Under the pieces are notes generated by a model. The model saw nothing but the letters and a program-made list of their open reading frames with translations. It was not told the origin of the DNA and made no database searches. From Paenibacillus_AB hodogayensis (GTDB taxonomy: Bacteria; Bacillota; Bacilli; Paenibacillales; NBRC-103111): a DNA stretch of 64,000 bases. Of the stretch, positions 24,928-32,910 are shown one piece after another. The number at the start of each line of letters is the position of its first letter. Position 1 is the first letter of the stretch. Both the position numbers and the translations under genes were made by a program. The stretch is from NCBI RefSeq assembly GCF_039536325.1, contig NZ_BAAAYO010000006.1, forward strand, positions 827,646 to 891,645. The letters are read 5' to 3'.

Positions 24928-27255
24928 TCACGCGGTCGCGCCTTCCTTCAAAGGAAACGTAATGCGCATCTGCACGCCAGCGCCTTTATGCGTATCCAGC
25001 TCCAGATGGCCTTGCAAATAAAGTATACGGCTCCGCAACTGCTCCATGCCGACGCCCGATTTGCGGATATCCGCCGGTTTGAACTCGTTCGGTTCAAAGC
25101 CCACGCCGTCGTCCGTATAGTCCAGATAGAAGCTGCCCTTCGCCACCGCCAGTTTGAATCTGACGACGGACGCTTCCGAATGCTTCCGCGCGTTGTTCAG
25201 CAGCTCCTGGACGATCCGGAACAGGTGGCGCTTCGTCTCCAGGCTGCGCCGTTCGATCTCGTACGCCCGCGAAGCGTCGAAGACGATCTCGAACGGACAG
25301 GCGTACGATTCCCGCTCGATCACCCGCTCGACCGTCTGGATAAAGCCGATTTCCTGAAGCAAATATGGATGAAGGTCGAAGCAGTTTTGCCGCAGGTTGA
25401 CGTTGATGATCTCCACATATTCGACGAGGCTGCGAATGCTGCTGTGTCCTTCGGGCGGCAGCTCGAACTTCTCCCCGAGCGCGGTCAGCTTGCGCTTGAG
25501 GTGAAACAAATCCTGCATCGTCGTGTCGTGCATATCCGCAGCGATCCGCATCCGCTCGCGCTCCTGCAGCTCGAACGACAGCTTGCGGTACCAGTTCAGG
25601 TGGCGCGACTCCTCCTGATCCGGCGACTGGGCCGCCATGTCGTTCAACCGGTCGGTCAGCTTGCGGATCAGGTATACATTTTCCAAGCTCACGGCCAAAT
25701 ACGAGACGATCAGATTCAGCCACTGCACTTCTTCCAGGACGAGCCGGGTATTCGCCCGCTTGTGCGTCATGATCAGATAGCTCGTATATTCTTCGTGCCG
25801 GTTGATCTCGATACAAACCAGATCCGGGTGCTCCTCCGGCATATGGCGGCTGACGAGTGCCTCCACCTCGGCTTTATCGATATGCCCTTCGCTGATCGTT
25901 TCCATGCTGTCGCGGTATTTGAACACGATTGCTCCCCCGTACACCTGCAGCGTATCGACGATATCGACGAGAATTAAATCTTTCAGATCGCGGAAGCTCG
26001 AAGTAGAGGTTAAATTTTTGGCAACTTTCTTCAAGGCGGCTTGGAGCACGTGCTTGCGCGGAAACATAAACCGCTCCATCCGGGTGTATAGGTGCTCGGC
26101 GGAATACAGGACAAACGTCAGGATAATCACACAAACGGAAAAAAACAGGATGCTTTTGCGCACCGAGAAATGGTCATAAGTAAACACGAGGAATAGCGCT
26201 GTGACAATCGCGCTCGGCAAAGACGCCATTAAGAGCGTGAACAATACGCGGCGCAGCACCATATGAATATCGTAAATCTGCCTCGTAATAATCAGATAAG
26301 CAAACGCCAGCGGGAAAATGAGTACGAACCAACTGGTTACGTAAGGAGTAACAGCATAGTGGCCGAATACAATGCTTGGCAAAAAAGAAAGTAAGATTAC
26401 TGGCAGAAATGAAACTAACATTGACGTCACGACAGAACGTATAATTGTAGCTAAACTTGATTTCTCCTGCCGGTATCGAAAATATATATAAAACAACAAA
26501 CCAAAAACAATTAACATTCCAATAAGAAATGTGACTAGAATAAGTGGTCCGGTTATGCGATACAAATCATAATTAATATGTTGTTTCCCTACCCAAGATA
26601 GCCACAAAATATTTTGAAGAATGATAGAAATATAAAGAATCACAAGCACAGCTTTCAGATTCAACCGCAAATCGCTCTTCTCTCTGAAAAAAATAACTAA
26701 AAATTGAAGAAATACAACAGGAATTGCAGAAAGTGATAGTTGCAATAATAACTTGCCTGCTATTTCTCCTCGAATTGAAGCAGGCAAACTCATAAATGTT
26801 GTTCCGATAACGAAAAAGAGAAAGGATAAATATTGCGACGATTTGGACATTTTAACTTTGGTGAACAGTAAAATGGCCGCAAAAAAACAGATAACTTCAG
26901 CCATAATGGGAAGAAGATCATGCCGTACTGAATTACTGACGGACTCTAAATCAACGACAATCAAGTCTCCGTCACGAATTAATTCGAGTGAGTTTACTTG
27001 CTCTAACGTTCTCCATTTTGTAATGGAAAAATGTGAATTGGGATCTTTATTATTTACTTTGTAGACAATATCACCAATTCGAGCATCCAGACCTTTGGTT
27101 TCATTTTCAAGACTAGATACGACCCATTGATTGGTTATAGGGTTTACGTTTAAATCGATTCCCAAGTATGGATAACGATATTGCAAAGTTACGAACCATA
27201 TCTGGAGAATGACCACGAAAAATACGGTCAGTCCTAAAAAAACTTTTCGCGTCAT
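24928..27255 (-). CDS. ComP-like membrane sensor histidine kinase
   Basis: 775 residues. A membrane helix (about 5-24) is followed by a PDZ-like outside loop (GLDARIGDIVYKVNNKDP, then VNSLELIRDGD, about 54-98), which I recall as very close to the same place in B. subtilis ComP (GDIILKIN, INSLDILRSG). About nine further hydrophobic segments (115-400), a GAF-like region and HisKA_3 (MRIAADMHDTTMQDLFHLK, phospho-His576) follow, then HATPase_c (NNARKHSE, DDGVGFE, SGVGMEQLRSR). ComP (769 residues) senses the ComX pheromone and phosphorylates ComA. Divergent and 81 bases away is a 56-codon peptide gene. No response regulator is adjacent. GC content drops sharply for residues 1-305. Confidence 0.82.
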   Translation of the reverse strand: MTRKVFLGLTVFFVVILQIWFVTLQYRYPYLGIDLNVNPITNQWVVSSLENETKGLDARIGDIVYKVNNKDPNSHFSITKWRTLEQVNSLELIRDGDLIVVDLESVSNSVRHDLLPIMAEVICFFAAILLFTKVKMSKSSQYLSFLFFVIGTTFMSLPASIRGEIAGKLLLQLSLSAIPVVFLQFLVIFFREKSDLRLNLKAVLVILYISIILQNILWLSWVGKQHINYDLYRITGPLILVTFLIGMLIVFGLLFYIYFRYRQEKSSLATIIRSVVTSMLVSFLPVILLSFLPSIVFGHYAVTPYVTSWFVLIFPLAFAYLIITRQIYDIHMVLRRVLFTLLMASLPSAIVTALFLVFTYDHFSVRKSILFFSVCVIILTFVLYSAEHLYTRMERFMFPRKHVLQAALKKVAKNLTSTSSFRDLKDLILVDIVDTLQVYGGAIVFKYRDSMETISEGHIDKAEVEALVSRHMPEEHPDLVCIEINRHEEYTSYLIMTHKRANTRLVLEEVQWLNLIVSYLAVSLENVYLIRKLTDRLNDMAAQSPDQEESRHLNWYRKLSFELQERERMRIAADMHDTTMQDLFHLKRKLTALGEKFELPPEGHSSIRSLVEYVEIINVNLRQNCFDLHPYLLQEIGFIQTVERVIERESYACPFEIVFDASRAYEIERRSLETKRHLFRIVQELLNNARKHSEASVVRFKLAVAKGSFYLDYTDDGVGFEPNEFKPADIRKSGVGMEQLRSRILYLQGHLELDTHKGAGVQMRITFPLKEGATA

Positions 27256-27267
27256 TAAATATCCCCT

Positions 27268-27296
27268 TTCATTTTTATCCTTAATAGTTTTATAAT
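27268..27296 (+). promoter_or_regulatory. Candidate promoter of the peptide gene
   Basis: A perfect -10 hexamer TATAAT at 27291-27296 lies 28 bases before the peptide gene's ribosome binding site; the -35 position (27268-27273, TTCATT) is poor. The 81-base divergent interval must hold the promoters of both the kinase and the peptide gene. Confidence 0.45.
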
Positions 27297-27336
27297 AGTA
27301 GTGTAATATATTTCCATAACTTTTGGGAGGTCTAAT

Positions 27337-27507
27337 ATGAAAACTCTTACATGGTCTGCAGAATTACAACCCGTTGTGCGTGGTTACAAAAAACAGAAAA
27401 AAAATGAAAGCGCAATTACTCTTGCTAAACAAGAGCAAAAAAGCTTAGAAAAAGCATTGGGTAATACAAACAGTAGTGAGCTGGACGGGCCGGGCAACTG
27501 GTATTAA
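27337..27507 (+). CDS. ComX-like pheromone precursor candidate (56 aa)
   Basis: ATG at 27337 follows GGGAGG with a six-base spacer, and the frame ends with TAA at 27505-27507. The product is MKTLTWSAELQPVVRGYKKQ, a Lys/Glu-rich helical middle, and a tail NSSELDGPGNWY. There is no signal peptide. The size (56 residues) and a Trp next to the C-terminus match ComX precursors (55-73 residues), whose Trp is isoprenylated by ComQ before release of a C-terminal peptide. The gene is flanked by its own TATAAT and a strong terminator, and diverges from a ComP-like kinase. The N-terminal sequence is not like known ComX and no ComQ gene is nearby, so the function is inferred from design and context. Confidence 0.65.
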   Translation: MKTLTWSAELQPVVRGYKKQKKNESAITLAKQEQKSLEKALGNTNSSELDGPGNWY

Positions 27508-27534
27508 GTGTAAACTTTACTTTATTCCAAAAAA

Positions 27535-27577
27535 AGGCAACGAGCCGTCGAGCAAGTTCGACTCTCGTTGCTTTTTT
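27535..27577. terminator. Strong bidirectional terminator after the peptide gene
   Basis: GCAACGAG pairs with CTCGTTGC, with an inner GTCGA/TCGAC stem, flanked by a run of A on the left and T6 on the right. It lies 28 bases after the peptide gene and 12 bases beyond the TAG at 27590-27592 of a convergent minus-strand frame, so it can serve both. Confidence 0.9.
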
Positions 27578-27589
27578 ATATCGAGTAGA

Positions 27590-27724
27590 CTATTCAAGGG
27601 TCTCCATCTTAAGTCCATTTTTCGATACCTTATACGATTTGGGTATACATTCACTTCCAGTATACTCTTTAGTTTGGATAACCCAACTCTCAACTTGGTC
27701 TCGAAGTATAGGAGTCAGGGCCAT
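27590..27724 (-). other. Open frame that may be the displaced C-terminus of the adjacent lipoprotein
   Basis: An open stretch of 44 codons from the ATG at 27724 reads MALTPILRDQVESWVIQTKE and ends GLKMETLE. It overlaps the last 35 bases of the lipoprotein gene in another frame, has no ribosome binding site of its own, and stops 12 bases before the shared terminator, where the true end of the minus-strand gene would be expected. This suggests a frameshift near 27725-27735 rather than a separate gene. Confidence 0.45.
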
Positions 27725-28052
27725 TTCTCTCGGTGATAGTCGAAAGAAGGTGCTTAAGCATGTTTTTTACTTCTGCATTTTCTTTCATCTCTTTAACTTC
27801 TGCGGGAGTTGAAGAAGGAAACCTTGTGTCCATATTCTTCTCTTTGAATCTGACCTCAACTTTGGCGCCGATTTTCAATTTCGAGCTTTGGTGGAGCAAC
27901 ACCATTGGAGGTTCTTTATCGCTTATCTCGACAATTGTAACTTTCTCGGGGGTACGGTTAACGACGTAACCCATAAAATCCGGCTCTTTGTTTGAGCAAC
28001 CTAGATTTAGCATTACAAAAGTCATTACAATGATCAAACGTCTAAAATTCAT
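27690..28052 (-). CDS. DUF3221-like lipoprotein, C-terminus possibly frameshifted
   Basis: About 120 residues from the ATG at 28052 (MNFRRLIIVM). The signal peptide ends in lipobox LNLGC (Cys19). Residues 25-80 (FMGYVVNRTPEKVTIVEISD, then KLKIGAKVEVRF) resemble DUF3221/YobA-type small lipoproteins that carry an OB-like beta barrel. The tail after LKHLLS is poor in structure, and an alternative frame continues convincingly to 27590. AT-rich like the peptide gene it faces. Function unknown. Confidence 0.6.
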   Translation of the reverse strand: MNFRRLIIVMTFVMLNLGCSNKEPDFMGYVVNRTPEKVTIVEISDKEPPMVLLHQSSKLKIGAKVEVRFKEKNMDTRFPSSTPAEVKEMKENAEVKNMLKHLLSTITERNGPDSYTSRPS

Positions 28053-28202
28053 CCAAATATCCCTCATCCATTTCAAGATAAAAGCCTGCCCTCCAACGGA
28101 TCACCTTTCATGATAAGCATGATTTGGCCGTCGAGATGATCGGAGACTTTCCATCAAACGAGTTATATCAATGTAAACAATATAAAAAGTAGGGGTGATG
28201 GG

Positions 28203-28460
28203 ATGCGTTGGGAAGAAATTCAGGAACGGTTTCCGAATGAATGGGTGGTTCTAGAGGCAACGAAAGCTCATTCTATGAACGGCAACCGCTATATGGAGGA
28301 AATGGTTGTGGTTGACCGATTTGACGATTCGACCTCAGCACTGCGGCGATACAGCGAGCTGCATAAGCAGGCTCCTCATCGTGAATATTGCTTCTTCCAT
28401 ACGTCCCGTCCCACTTTGGTAGCACGTGAACGGTATGTTGGAGTGCGGGGCCTCAGATGA
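28203..28460 (+). CDS. Small conserved hypothetical protein (85 aa)
   Basis: ATG at 28203 follows AGGGGTGATGG. The product begins MRWEEIQERFPNEWVVLEAT and has DRFDDSTSALRRYSELHKQ and YCFFHTSR. I recall similar small proteins in many Firmicutes, often beside a retropepsin-like protease gene, but no function is known. No partner gene follows here. The next 495 bases have no gene. Confidence 0.65.
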   Translation: MRWEEIQERFPNEWVVLEATKAHSMNGNRYMEEMVVVDRFDDSTSALRRYSELHKQAPHREYCFFHTSRPTLVARERYVGVRGLR

Positions 28461-28567
28461 AACTTACTGAAATTTCGGCCTTCCTTTTGTGGCTCACCTC
28501 AAAATCAGTACTTGACGTGATGTGAAGGTCCTGTGAGCCTCTTCGTTCCCTAACGTCTTATGAAGTA

Positions 28568-28743
28568 TTGTACGATTTTTCACACAAGTTGTCTCCAAAG
28601 CAATTCGAATTCATGCCTGTTGTGCGAACAATCGTACAAAAAGCAAGACGCGGCATTCAAAAAGCCAAAATTTGTACGGTATTTCATATAAAACACTCGT
28701 CATTGCCTGGAAAAGACCGTTTCCTGTGTGAAATATCGTACAA
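28568..28743. repeat. Four copies of a 19-bp motif in alternating orientation (REP/BIME-like)
   Basis: TTGTACGATTTTTCACACA (28568-28586), its near-complement TGTGCGAACAATCGTACAA (28621-28639), TTGTACGGTATTTCATATA (28672-28690) and TGTGTGAAATATCGTACAA (28725-28743). The gaps are 34, 32 and 34 bases, so two 72-bp hairpin-forming units are repeated in tandem. The outer pair agree at 18 of 19 positions. They lie in a gene-free stretch (28461-28955). Confidence 0.75.
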
Positions 28744-28841
28744 AGCGGCCTTCCTTCCAACGACCTTCGCTCCCTGCGCGCCAGTCAACATCATCATGGG
28801 TCAAGCACTGCAACGAATGCGCGCGGAACGGGCCATTCCGC

Positions 28842-28881
28842 GAAAAAAAACGCCTCCGCAGGTTTGGCCTGCGAAGGCGTC
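28842..28881 (-). terminator. Terminator of the peptidase C26 gene
   Basis: On the minus strand ACGCCTTCGCAGG pairs with CCTGCGGAGGCGT around a short loop and is followed by eight T. It lies 75 bases beyond the stop of the gene. Confidence 0.9.
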
Positions 28882-28955
28882 TTCTGGAACCCATACTTTG
28901 TCACACGGAATCGCTTCTGTGTCTTCAACCTTTTGCTAGATGCTTATCGCCGGAA

Positions 28956-29648
28956 TCAACGGCAGGCGGCTACGAACGCTTCGAACAGCTTGCGCGACAC
29001 GTCGTCGCTCGCAGCCGTATCCTCGGGATGCCACTGCACCCCGATAACGAACGGGTGCGCCGTGCTCTCGATCGCTTCGACGATGCCGTCCTCCGCAGAG
29101 GCCGTAATGCGCATGTCCGGAGCCGGCTGCTTGACGGACTGGTGGTGAAAGCTGTTCACCTTGAACTCGGTCGCGCCCGCTATCGTCGCCACCCGGCTGT
29201 CCCCTTGGGCCCGAACCCGGTGGGACAGATGGTTTCTCGGCGCCTTCTGGCTATGCTGGAGCGGGCGGCACTGCGAATAAATGTCCTGGTACAGGCTCCC
29301 GCCGAGAGCGACGTTCAAAACCTGCTGCCCCCGGCATATGGCGAAGATCGGCTTGCCGCAGCCGGCATATTCGCGAACGAGCAGCAGCTCCAGCCGATCT
29401 CGCTCCGGCGTAACCCGGCCGAGTCCGGGCAGCGGCTCCTCCCCGTAATAGGACGGATCGACGTCGGGGCCGCCGGACAGCAAGAGCCCGCTCGTCACGG
29501 CGCACAGGCCGCGCACCTCCGCTTCCCCGAGGCCGAACGGCACGATAACGGGAATGCCGCCCGCCTGCAAAACGGCGTCGGCATAAGCGTGCTTCAAACC
29601 GGCGTACTCGTCTTCGTAATTGGCCGATATGGCAATGATCGGTTTCAT
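28956..29648 (-). CDS. Class I glutamine amidotransferase-like hydrolase (peptidase C26, PuuD-like)
   Basis: 230 residues; the ATG at 29648 is six bases after GGAGGG, whereas the ATG at 29654 touches it. Catalytic Cys lies in FAICRGQQVLNVALGG and the His-Glu pair in IGVQWHPED; SGGPDVDPSYYGEEP is typical of gamma-glutamyl-gamma-aminobutyrate hydrolases, which act in putrescine breakdown. No other puu genes are near, and the next gene upstream is a DUF4127 protein 100 bases away, so the substrate is uncertain. Confidence 0.88.
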   Translation of the reverse strand: MKPIIAISANYEDEYAGLKHAYADAVLQAGGIPVIVPFGLGEAEVRGLCAVTSGLLLSGGPDVDPSYYGEEPLPGLGRVTPERDRLELLLVREYAGCGKPIFAICRGQQVLNVALGGSLYQDIYSQCRPLQHSQKAPRNHLSHRVRAQGDSRVATIAGATEFKVNSFHHQSVKQPAPDMRITASAEDGIVEAIESTAHPFVIGVQWHPEDTAASDDVSRKLFEAFVAACR

Positions 29649-29754
29649 CCGCATCCCTCCGCATCGATCGGTTGGGTCATTCTTCCTTATTTATACCCTA
29701 TGCGGGGAGGGCTGTAAACGGTGACGCCGGGAGCGGCCGGATAGTTGAATGGCC

Positions 29755-31323
29755 TTACACGCCGTCCGGCCCGGCCTCCAGCACCGTCTCGAAGCCGACC
29801 TCGAACATGCGGCTCCACGGCAGGTGCACGTCCTCGATCCGGACGCGTCCCGGACAACCTTTCTGGACATATTGGGCAAAAAACTGCTCCAGCTTGCCGC
29901 AAATGACCGCGTAAACGTCGTCCTGCACGTGGGTCAGCTCGTAGTAGCTTGCTCCGAGCCTCGGCAGCTCGTTATGGATGACGTCCTTGCGTACGATCGC
30001 CTGGTAGCCCCAATCCTCGATCAGCCGGAAATAGTAGTACGCCCGGCTGCGGTTCAGCCGCTCCGCGGAATCGTCCCCGCGGCCGCGATAGTACGATTCG
30101 ATGATCGCGTGAGACACGACCGTCCCCATCGTATTGCCGGACGTGTTCCAAGCTGCGTAAGCGGCGATGTCGTGCAGAAGTCCGCTGGCGGAGACGAGCT
30201 TCATGAACGGAAGATCCGCCCCGTTGCTGACGGCTACGTCGGCGAGCGCGACCGTATGCCCTTCGCGGATATAATGACGGATCGCCTGCACGAACTCCTT
30301 CGGGTTCGTCTCCGAGAAATACGCGCGATTGCGCTCCGCGTAAGGGGTCGAGCATTCGGCCATATCCTTCTGGCCGACCGGCGGCGAATTCGTCATCAGA
30401 ATAAAGTCGGTTCCGGCAGAGTTGTCGTGTGCTACCGCGCCCGCCGCCGTCAGATGATACTTGATGCTTTCCCCGAGCGAACGGTCCTCGTATTTCGGCA
30501 CGACGAACGGCCCGTGCACGGACGAATAGCGCACGAACGCCTTCGGCACGTAACCCTTCGCCTCGCAGAACGCCCGGGCGAACAGCGTGCAGCCGATCTC
30601 GTCGGCGCCCGGGTAGATCAGGATACGGTCGCCCAGCTCCAGCTCCTCGGCGAGCAGCGACAGCTTGCGCTGCTCCATCGGGCTGAAGCCGTACTTGGAG
30701 TTGTCGTCCAGCGGAACGATCAGGAAATCGATCACGCCGCTCTGGACCAGCTTCATCGTCTCCGCATTGACAAAAGAATTCGTCCGGCGCCGGTTCAGGA
30801 AATCCGCCAGTACGTCCTGCGGAATCTTCGCCTTCACTGCTTCCAGCCGGGCCGTCTCCGCGTCGTCGAGCGTCTCCTGCTCGGCTTTGTCGTTCAACCA
30901 GCCGTACGTGTACAGCTCGTTGCCGTAATCCGCGTAATAGTCCGGCTCCTCCTCGGAGCTGGAATAGGCGGGCACGCGGGTAATGAGGTTGAACGCATAG
31001 ATGCGCAGGTGCGGATGGCTCTGCTTCAGCCGGGCCAGCACGTCGAGGCGCTCCGTACACGTCGCTTCGCTCGTATGGTGCAGCCGGGACGGCACAATGC
31101 CGCCGTGAACGAGCATATCGATCGACACGATCAGGGCGTCCGCGTCGGGGGCTGCGCCCAGCAGCCATTCCCGGACGGCATCCGTATCGGCCGGCGTTTT
31201 CTTGCGGCCCAACAGCGCCATATCCGGCACTTCCAGAGTCAGGTCGGTCATGGAAGCCAACTGAAGCGGATAGCGGTAATTGCAAGGTCTTTCGTCCAAG
31301 GGGACATATACGATTTTACGCAT
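29755..31323 (-). CDS. DUF4127 family protein
   Basis: 522 residues, start ATG with GGGAGAGA upstream. The opening MRKIVYVPLDERPCNYRYPL and IVSIDMLVHGGIVPSR, then VPLDDNSKYGFSPMEQ and YPGADEIGCTLFAR are the hallmarks of DUF4127, a family of cytoplasmic proteins of about 500 residues with no known function, found mainly in Firmicutes. The metal-ligand-like Asp, His and Glu residues suggest an enzyme. No signal peptide. The gene diverges from the bicupin gene. Confidence 0.88.
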   Translation of the reverse strand: MRKIVYVPLDERPCNYRYPLQLASMTDLTLEVPDMALLGRKKTPADTDAVREWLLGAAPDADALIVSIDMLVHGGIVPSRLHHTSEATCTERLDVLARLKQSHPHLRIYAFNLITRVPAYSSSEEEPDYYADYGNELYTYGWLNDKAEQETLDDAETARLEAVKAKIPQDVLADFLNRRRTNSFVNAETMKLVQSGVIDFLIVPLDDNSKYGFSPMEQRKLSLLAEELELGDRILIYPGADEIGCTLFARAFCEAKGYVPKAFVRYSSVHGPFVVPKYEDRSLGESIKYHLTAAGAVAHDNSAGTDFILMTNSPPVGQKDMAECSTPYAERNRAYFSETNPKEFVQAIRHYIREGHTVALADVAVSNGADLPFMKLVSASGLLHDIAAYAAWNTSGNTMGTVVSHAIIESYYRGRGDDSAERLNRSRAYYYFRLIEDWGYQAIVRKDVIHNELPRLGASYYELTHVQDDVYAVICGKLEQFFAQYVQKGCPGRVRIEDVHLPWSRMFEVGFETVLEAGPDGV

Positions 31324-31380
31324 GGTTTCTCTCCCGTTGATGAAGTGATAGAAATATTTTTCTTTTTATGCAATTAAGTT

Positions 31381-31395
31381 TGGAGAATAACTCCA
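31381..31395. promoter_or_regulatory. Small palindrome in the DUF4127/bicupin divergent interval
   Basis: TGGAG and CTCCA flank AATAA in the 220-base divergent intergenic region. It could be an operator for either gene. No convincing promoter hexamers were seen. Confidence 0.3.
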
Positions 31396-31543
31396 TTCTA
31401 TCACGACTGCACGGTTTGGAAAAGGGCGCTTTGTTCCCCGGTAGGCAATTGATCGGCATATATGACGGAACGCCGGCATAATGGTGGATGTGAACCATTT
31501 TGGCCGTTACCGGCCTCATTCCGAACAAGAGGAGCATGTGCAC

Positions 31544-32746
31544 ATGAAGCCTACACATCGTCCGTCCCCGTCCAAAACCGAGGTGCCTCAGCCGATCCGT
31601 GCCGACGGGGCCGGAGCGGTCGACAAAGGTCCGCGGGACGTCATGAGAGATCTGGAAAATCCGGATATGTTCGTCCCTCCCGTCACCGATGCGGGACTTG
31701 TGCCGAATCTGAAATTTTCTTTCTCGGATACGCATATGCAGCTCAACCATGGCGGCTGGTCGCGGGAAGTAACGGTGCGGGAGCTGCCGATCGCCAAGAC
31801 GATGGCGGGCGTCAACATGAGCCTGACGCCCGGCGGGGTGCGCGAGCTGCACTGGCACCAGCAGGCGGAATGGTCGTATATGCTGCTCGGGCACGCCCGG
31901 ATTACTTCCGTCGATCAGAACGGGCGCAATTTTATCGCCGACGTCGGGCCGGGCGATCTGTGGTATTTCCCCCCTGGTATTCCGCATTCGATCCAAGGGC
32001 TTGAGGGCGGCTGCGAGTTTCTGCTCGTCTTCGACGACGGCACCTTCTCCGATCTGAATACGCTGTCGCTCTCCGACTGGTTCGCCCATACGCCGAGAGA
32101 CGTGCTCTCCGCCAATTTCGGGGTGCCGCCGGAGCAGTTCGCGGACATTCCGAACGGCCAAGTATACATTTATCAGGACAAAGTCCCCGGCCCGTTGGCC
32201 AGCCAAGCGGTGAAGTCGCCTCAAGGCACCATTCCGCTGACGTTCAAGCACGAGCTGCTGGCCCAGCCGCCGATGCGGCTGCCGGGGGGCAGCGTGCGCA
32301 TCGTCGATTCCACCAACTTTCCGATCTCCCAGACGATCGCGGCCGCGCTGGTGGAGATCGAGCCGGGCGGCATGCGGGAGATGCACTGGCACCCCAACAA
32401 CGACGAATGGCAGTATTACATCGCGGGGCAAGGGCGCATGACCGTGTTCGCCGGCAACGGAAGCGCCCGCACGTTCGATTATCGCGCCGGGGACGTCGGA
32501 TATGTGCCGTTCGCGTTTGGACATTACATTCAGAATACGGGAACGCAGTCGTTATGGTTTCTGGAAATGTTCAAAAGCAACCGGTTCGAGGACGTTTCGC
32601 TGAACCAGTGGCTGGCGCTGACGCCGCACGAGCTGGTGGAGAGCAACCTGCGCGTGGGAGCCGACTTCACGGACGCGCTCAGCAAGGAAAAGCACCCGGT
32701 GGTCAAATATCCCGGCTATTCCTATTACCCGAAGCTGGAGCGCTGA
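31544..32746 (+). CDS. oxdC: Bicupin oxalate decarboxylase-like protein
   Basis: 400 residues from the ATG at 31544 (AGAGGAG upstream). Both cupins carry complete Mn sites: HWHQQAEW at 103-110 with PHS near 148, and HWHPNNDEWQYYIAG in the second half with GHYIQN. B. subtilis OxdC (385 residues) splits oxalate to formate and CO2. The lid that in OxdC reads SENST, with catalytic Glu162, reads SDLNT here (169-173), so the acid catalyst is changed to Asp170 or lost; the reaction could differ. No signal peptide. Confidence 0.85.
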   Translation: MKPTHRPSPSKTEVPQPIRADGAGAVDKGPRDVMRDLENPDMFVPPVTDAGLVPNLKFSFSDTHMQLNHGGWSREVTVRELPIAKTMAGVNMSLTPGGVRELHWHQQAEWSYMLLGHARITSVDQNGRNFIADVGPGDLWYFPPGIPHSIQGLEGGCEFLLVFDDGTFSDLNTLSLSDWFAHTPRDVLSANFGVPPEQFADIPNGQVYIYQDKVPGPLASQAVKSPQGTIPLTFKHELLAQPPMRLPGGSVRIVDSTNFPISQTIAAALVEIEPGGMREMHWHPNNDEWQYYIAGQGRMTVFAGNGSARTFDYRAGDVGYVPFAFGHYIQNTGTQSLWFLEMFKSNRFEDVSLNQWLALTPHELVESNLRVGADFTDALSKEKHPVVKYPGYSYYPKLER

Positions 32747-32761
32747 CAAGCGACAAGAAAG

Positions 32762-32797
32762 AAAGAGCCGCATCCGGGGAAGGATCGGCTCTTTGCG
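32762..32797 (+). terminator. Terminator of the bicupin gene
   Basis: AAAGAGCCG pairs with CGGCTCTTT around a 14-base loop, 16 bases after the stop codon. Confidence 0.75.
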
Positions 32798-32813
32798 CGT
32801 GTCCGCTAACGGC

Positions 32814-32905
32814 TTATTTCTTGTTCCGTTCCAGCAGCATGGCCACCTGAATATCGAGCTGCCGCTCCAGCGTGCTTTCCCGAATTCGCAGAGCCAGCTC
32901 CGGCT
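32814..32905 (-). pseudogene. C-terminal scrap of a second FecB-domain protein
   Basis: Thirty codons ending at the TAA at 32814-32816 read ESTLERQLDIQVAMLLERN, parallel to SLEQQLDIQTRLLTRKR at the end of the adjacent regulator gene. The piece starts right after that gene's stop, so it looks like the residue of a tandem paralogue or partial duplication. Confidence 0.6.
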
Positions 32906-32910
32906 TTGCA

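Noticed and set aside
27508..28200. A ComQ-type isoprenyl transferase gene beside the peptide gene
   Set aside because: Both strands were read for DDxxD-type prenyl synthase motifs; only the small lipoprotein and its displaced tail are present.
28568..28939. Open frame over the alternating 19-bp repeats
   Set aside because: The stretch is explained by the palindromic repeats and a terminator; the translation has no coding character.
29749..31377. Plus-strand open frame opposite the DUF4127 gene
   Set aside because: Arg/His/Val-rich shadow with no family; DUF4127 on the minus strand is well supported.
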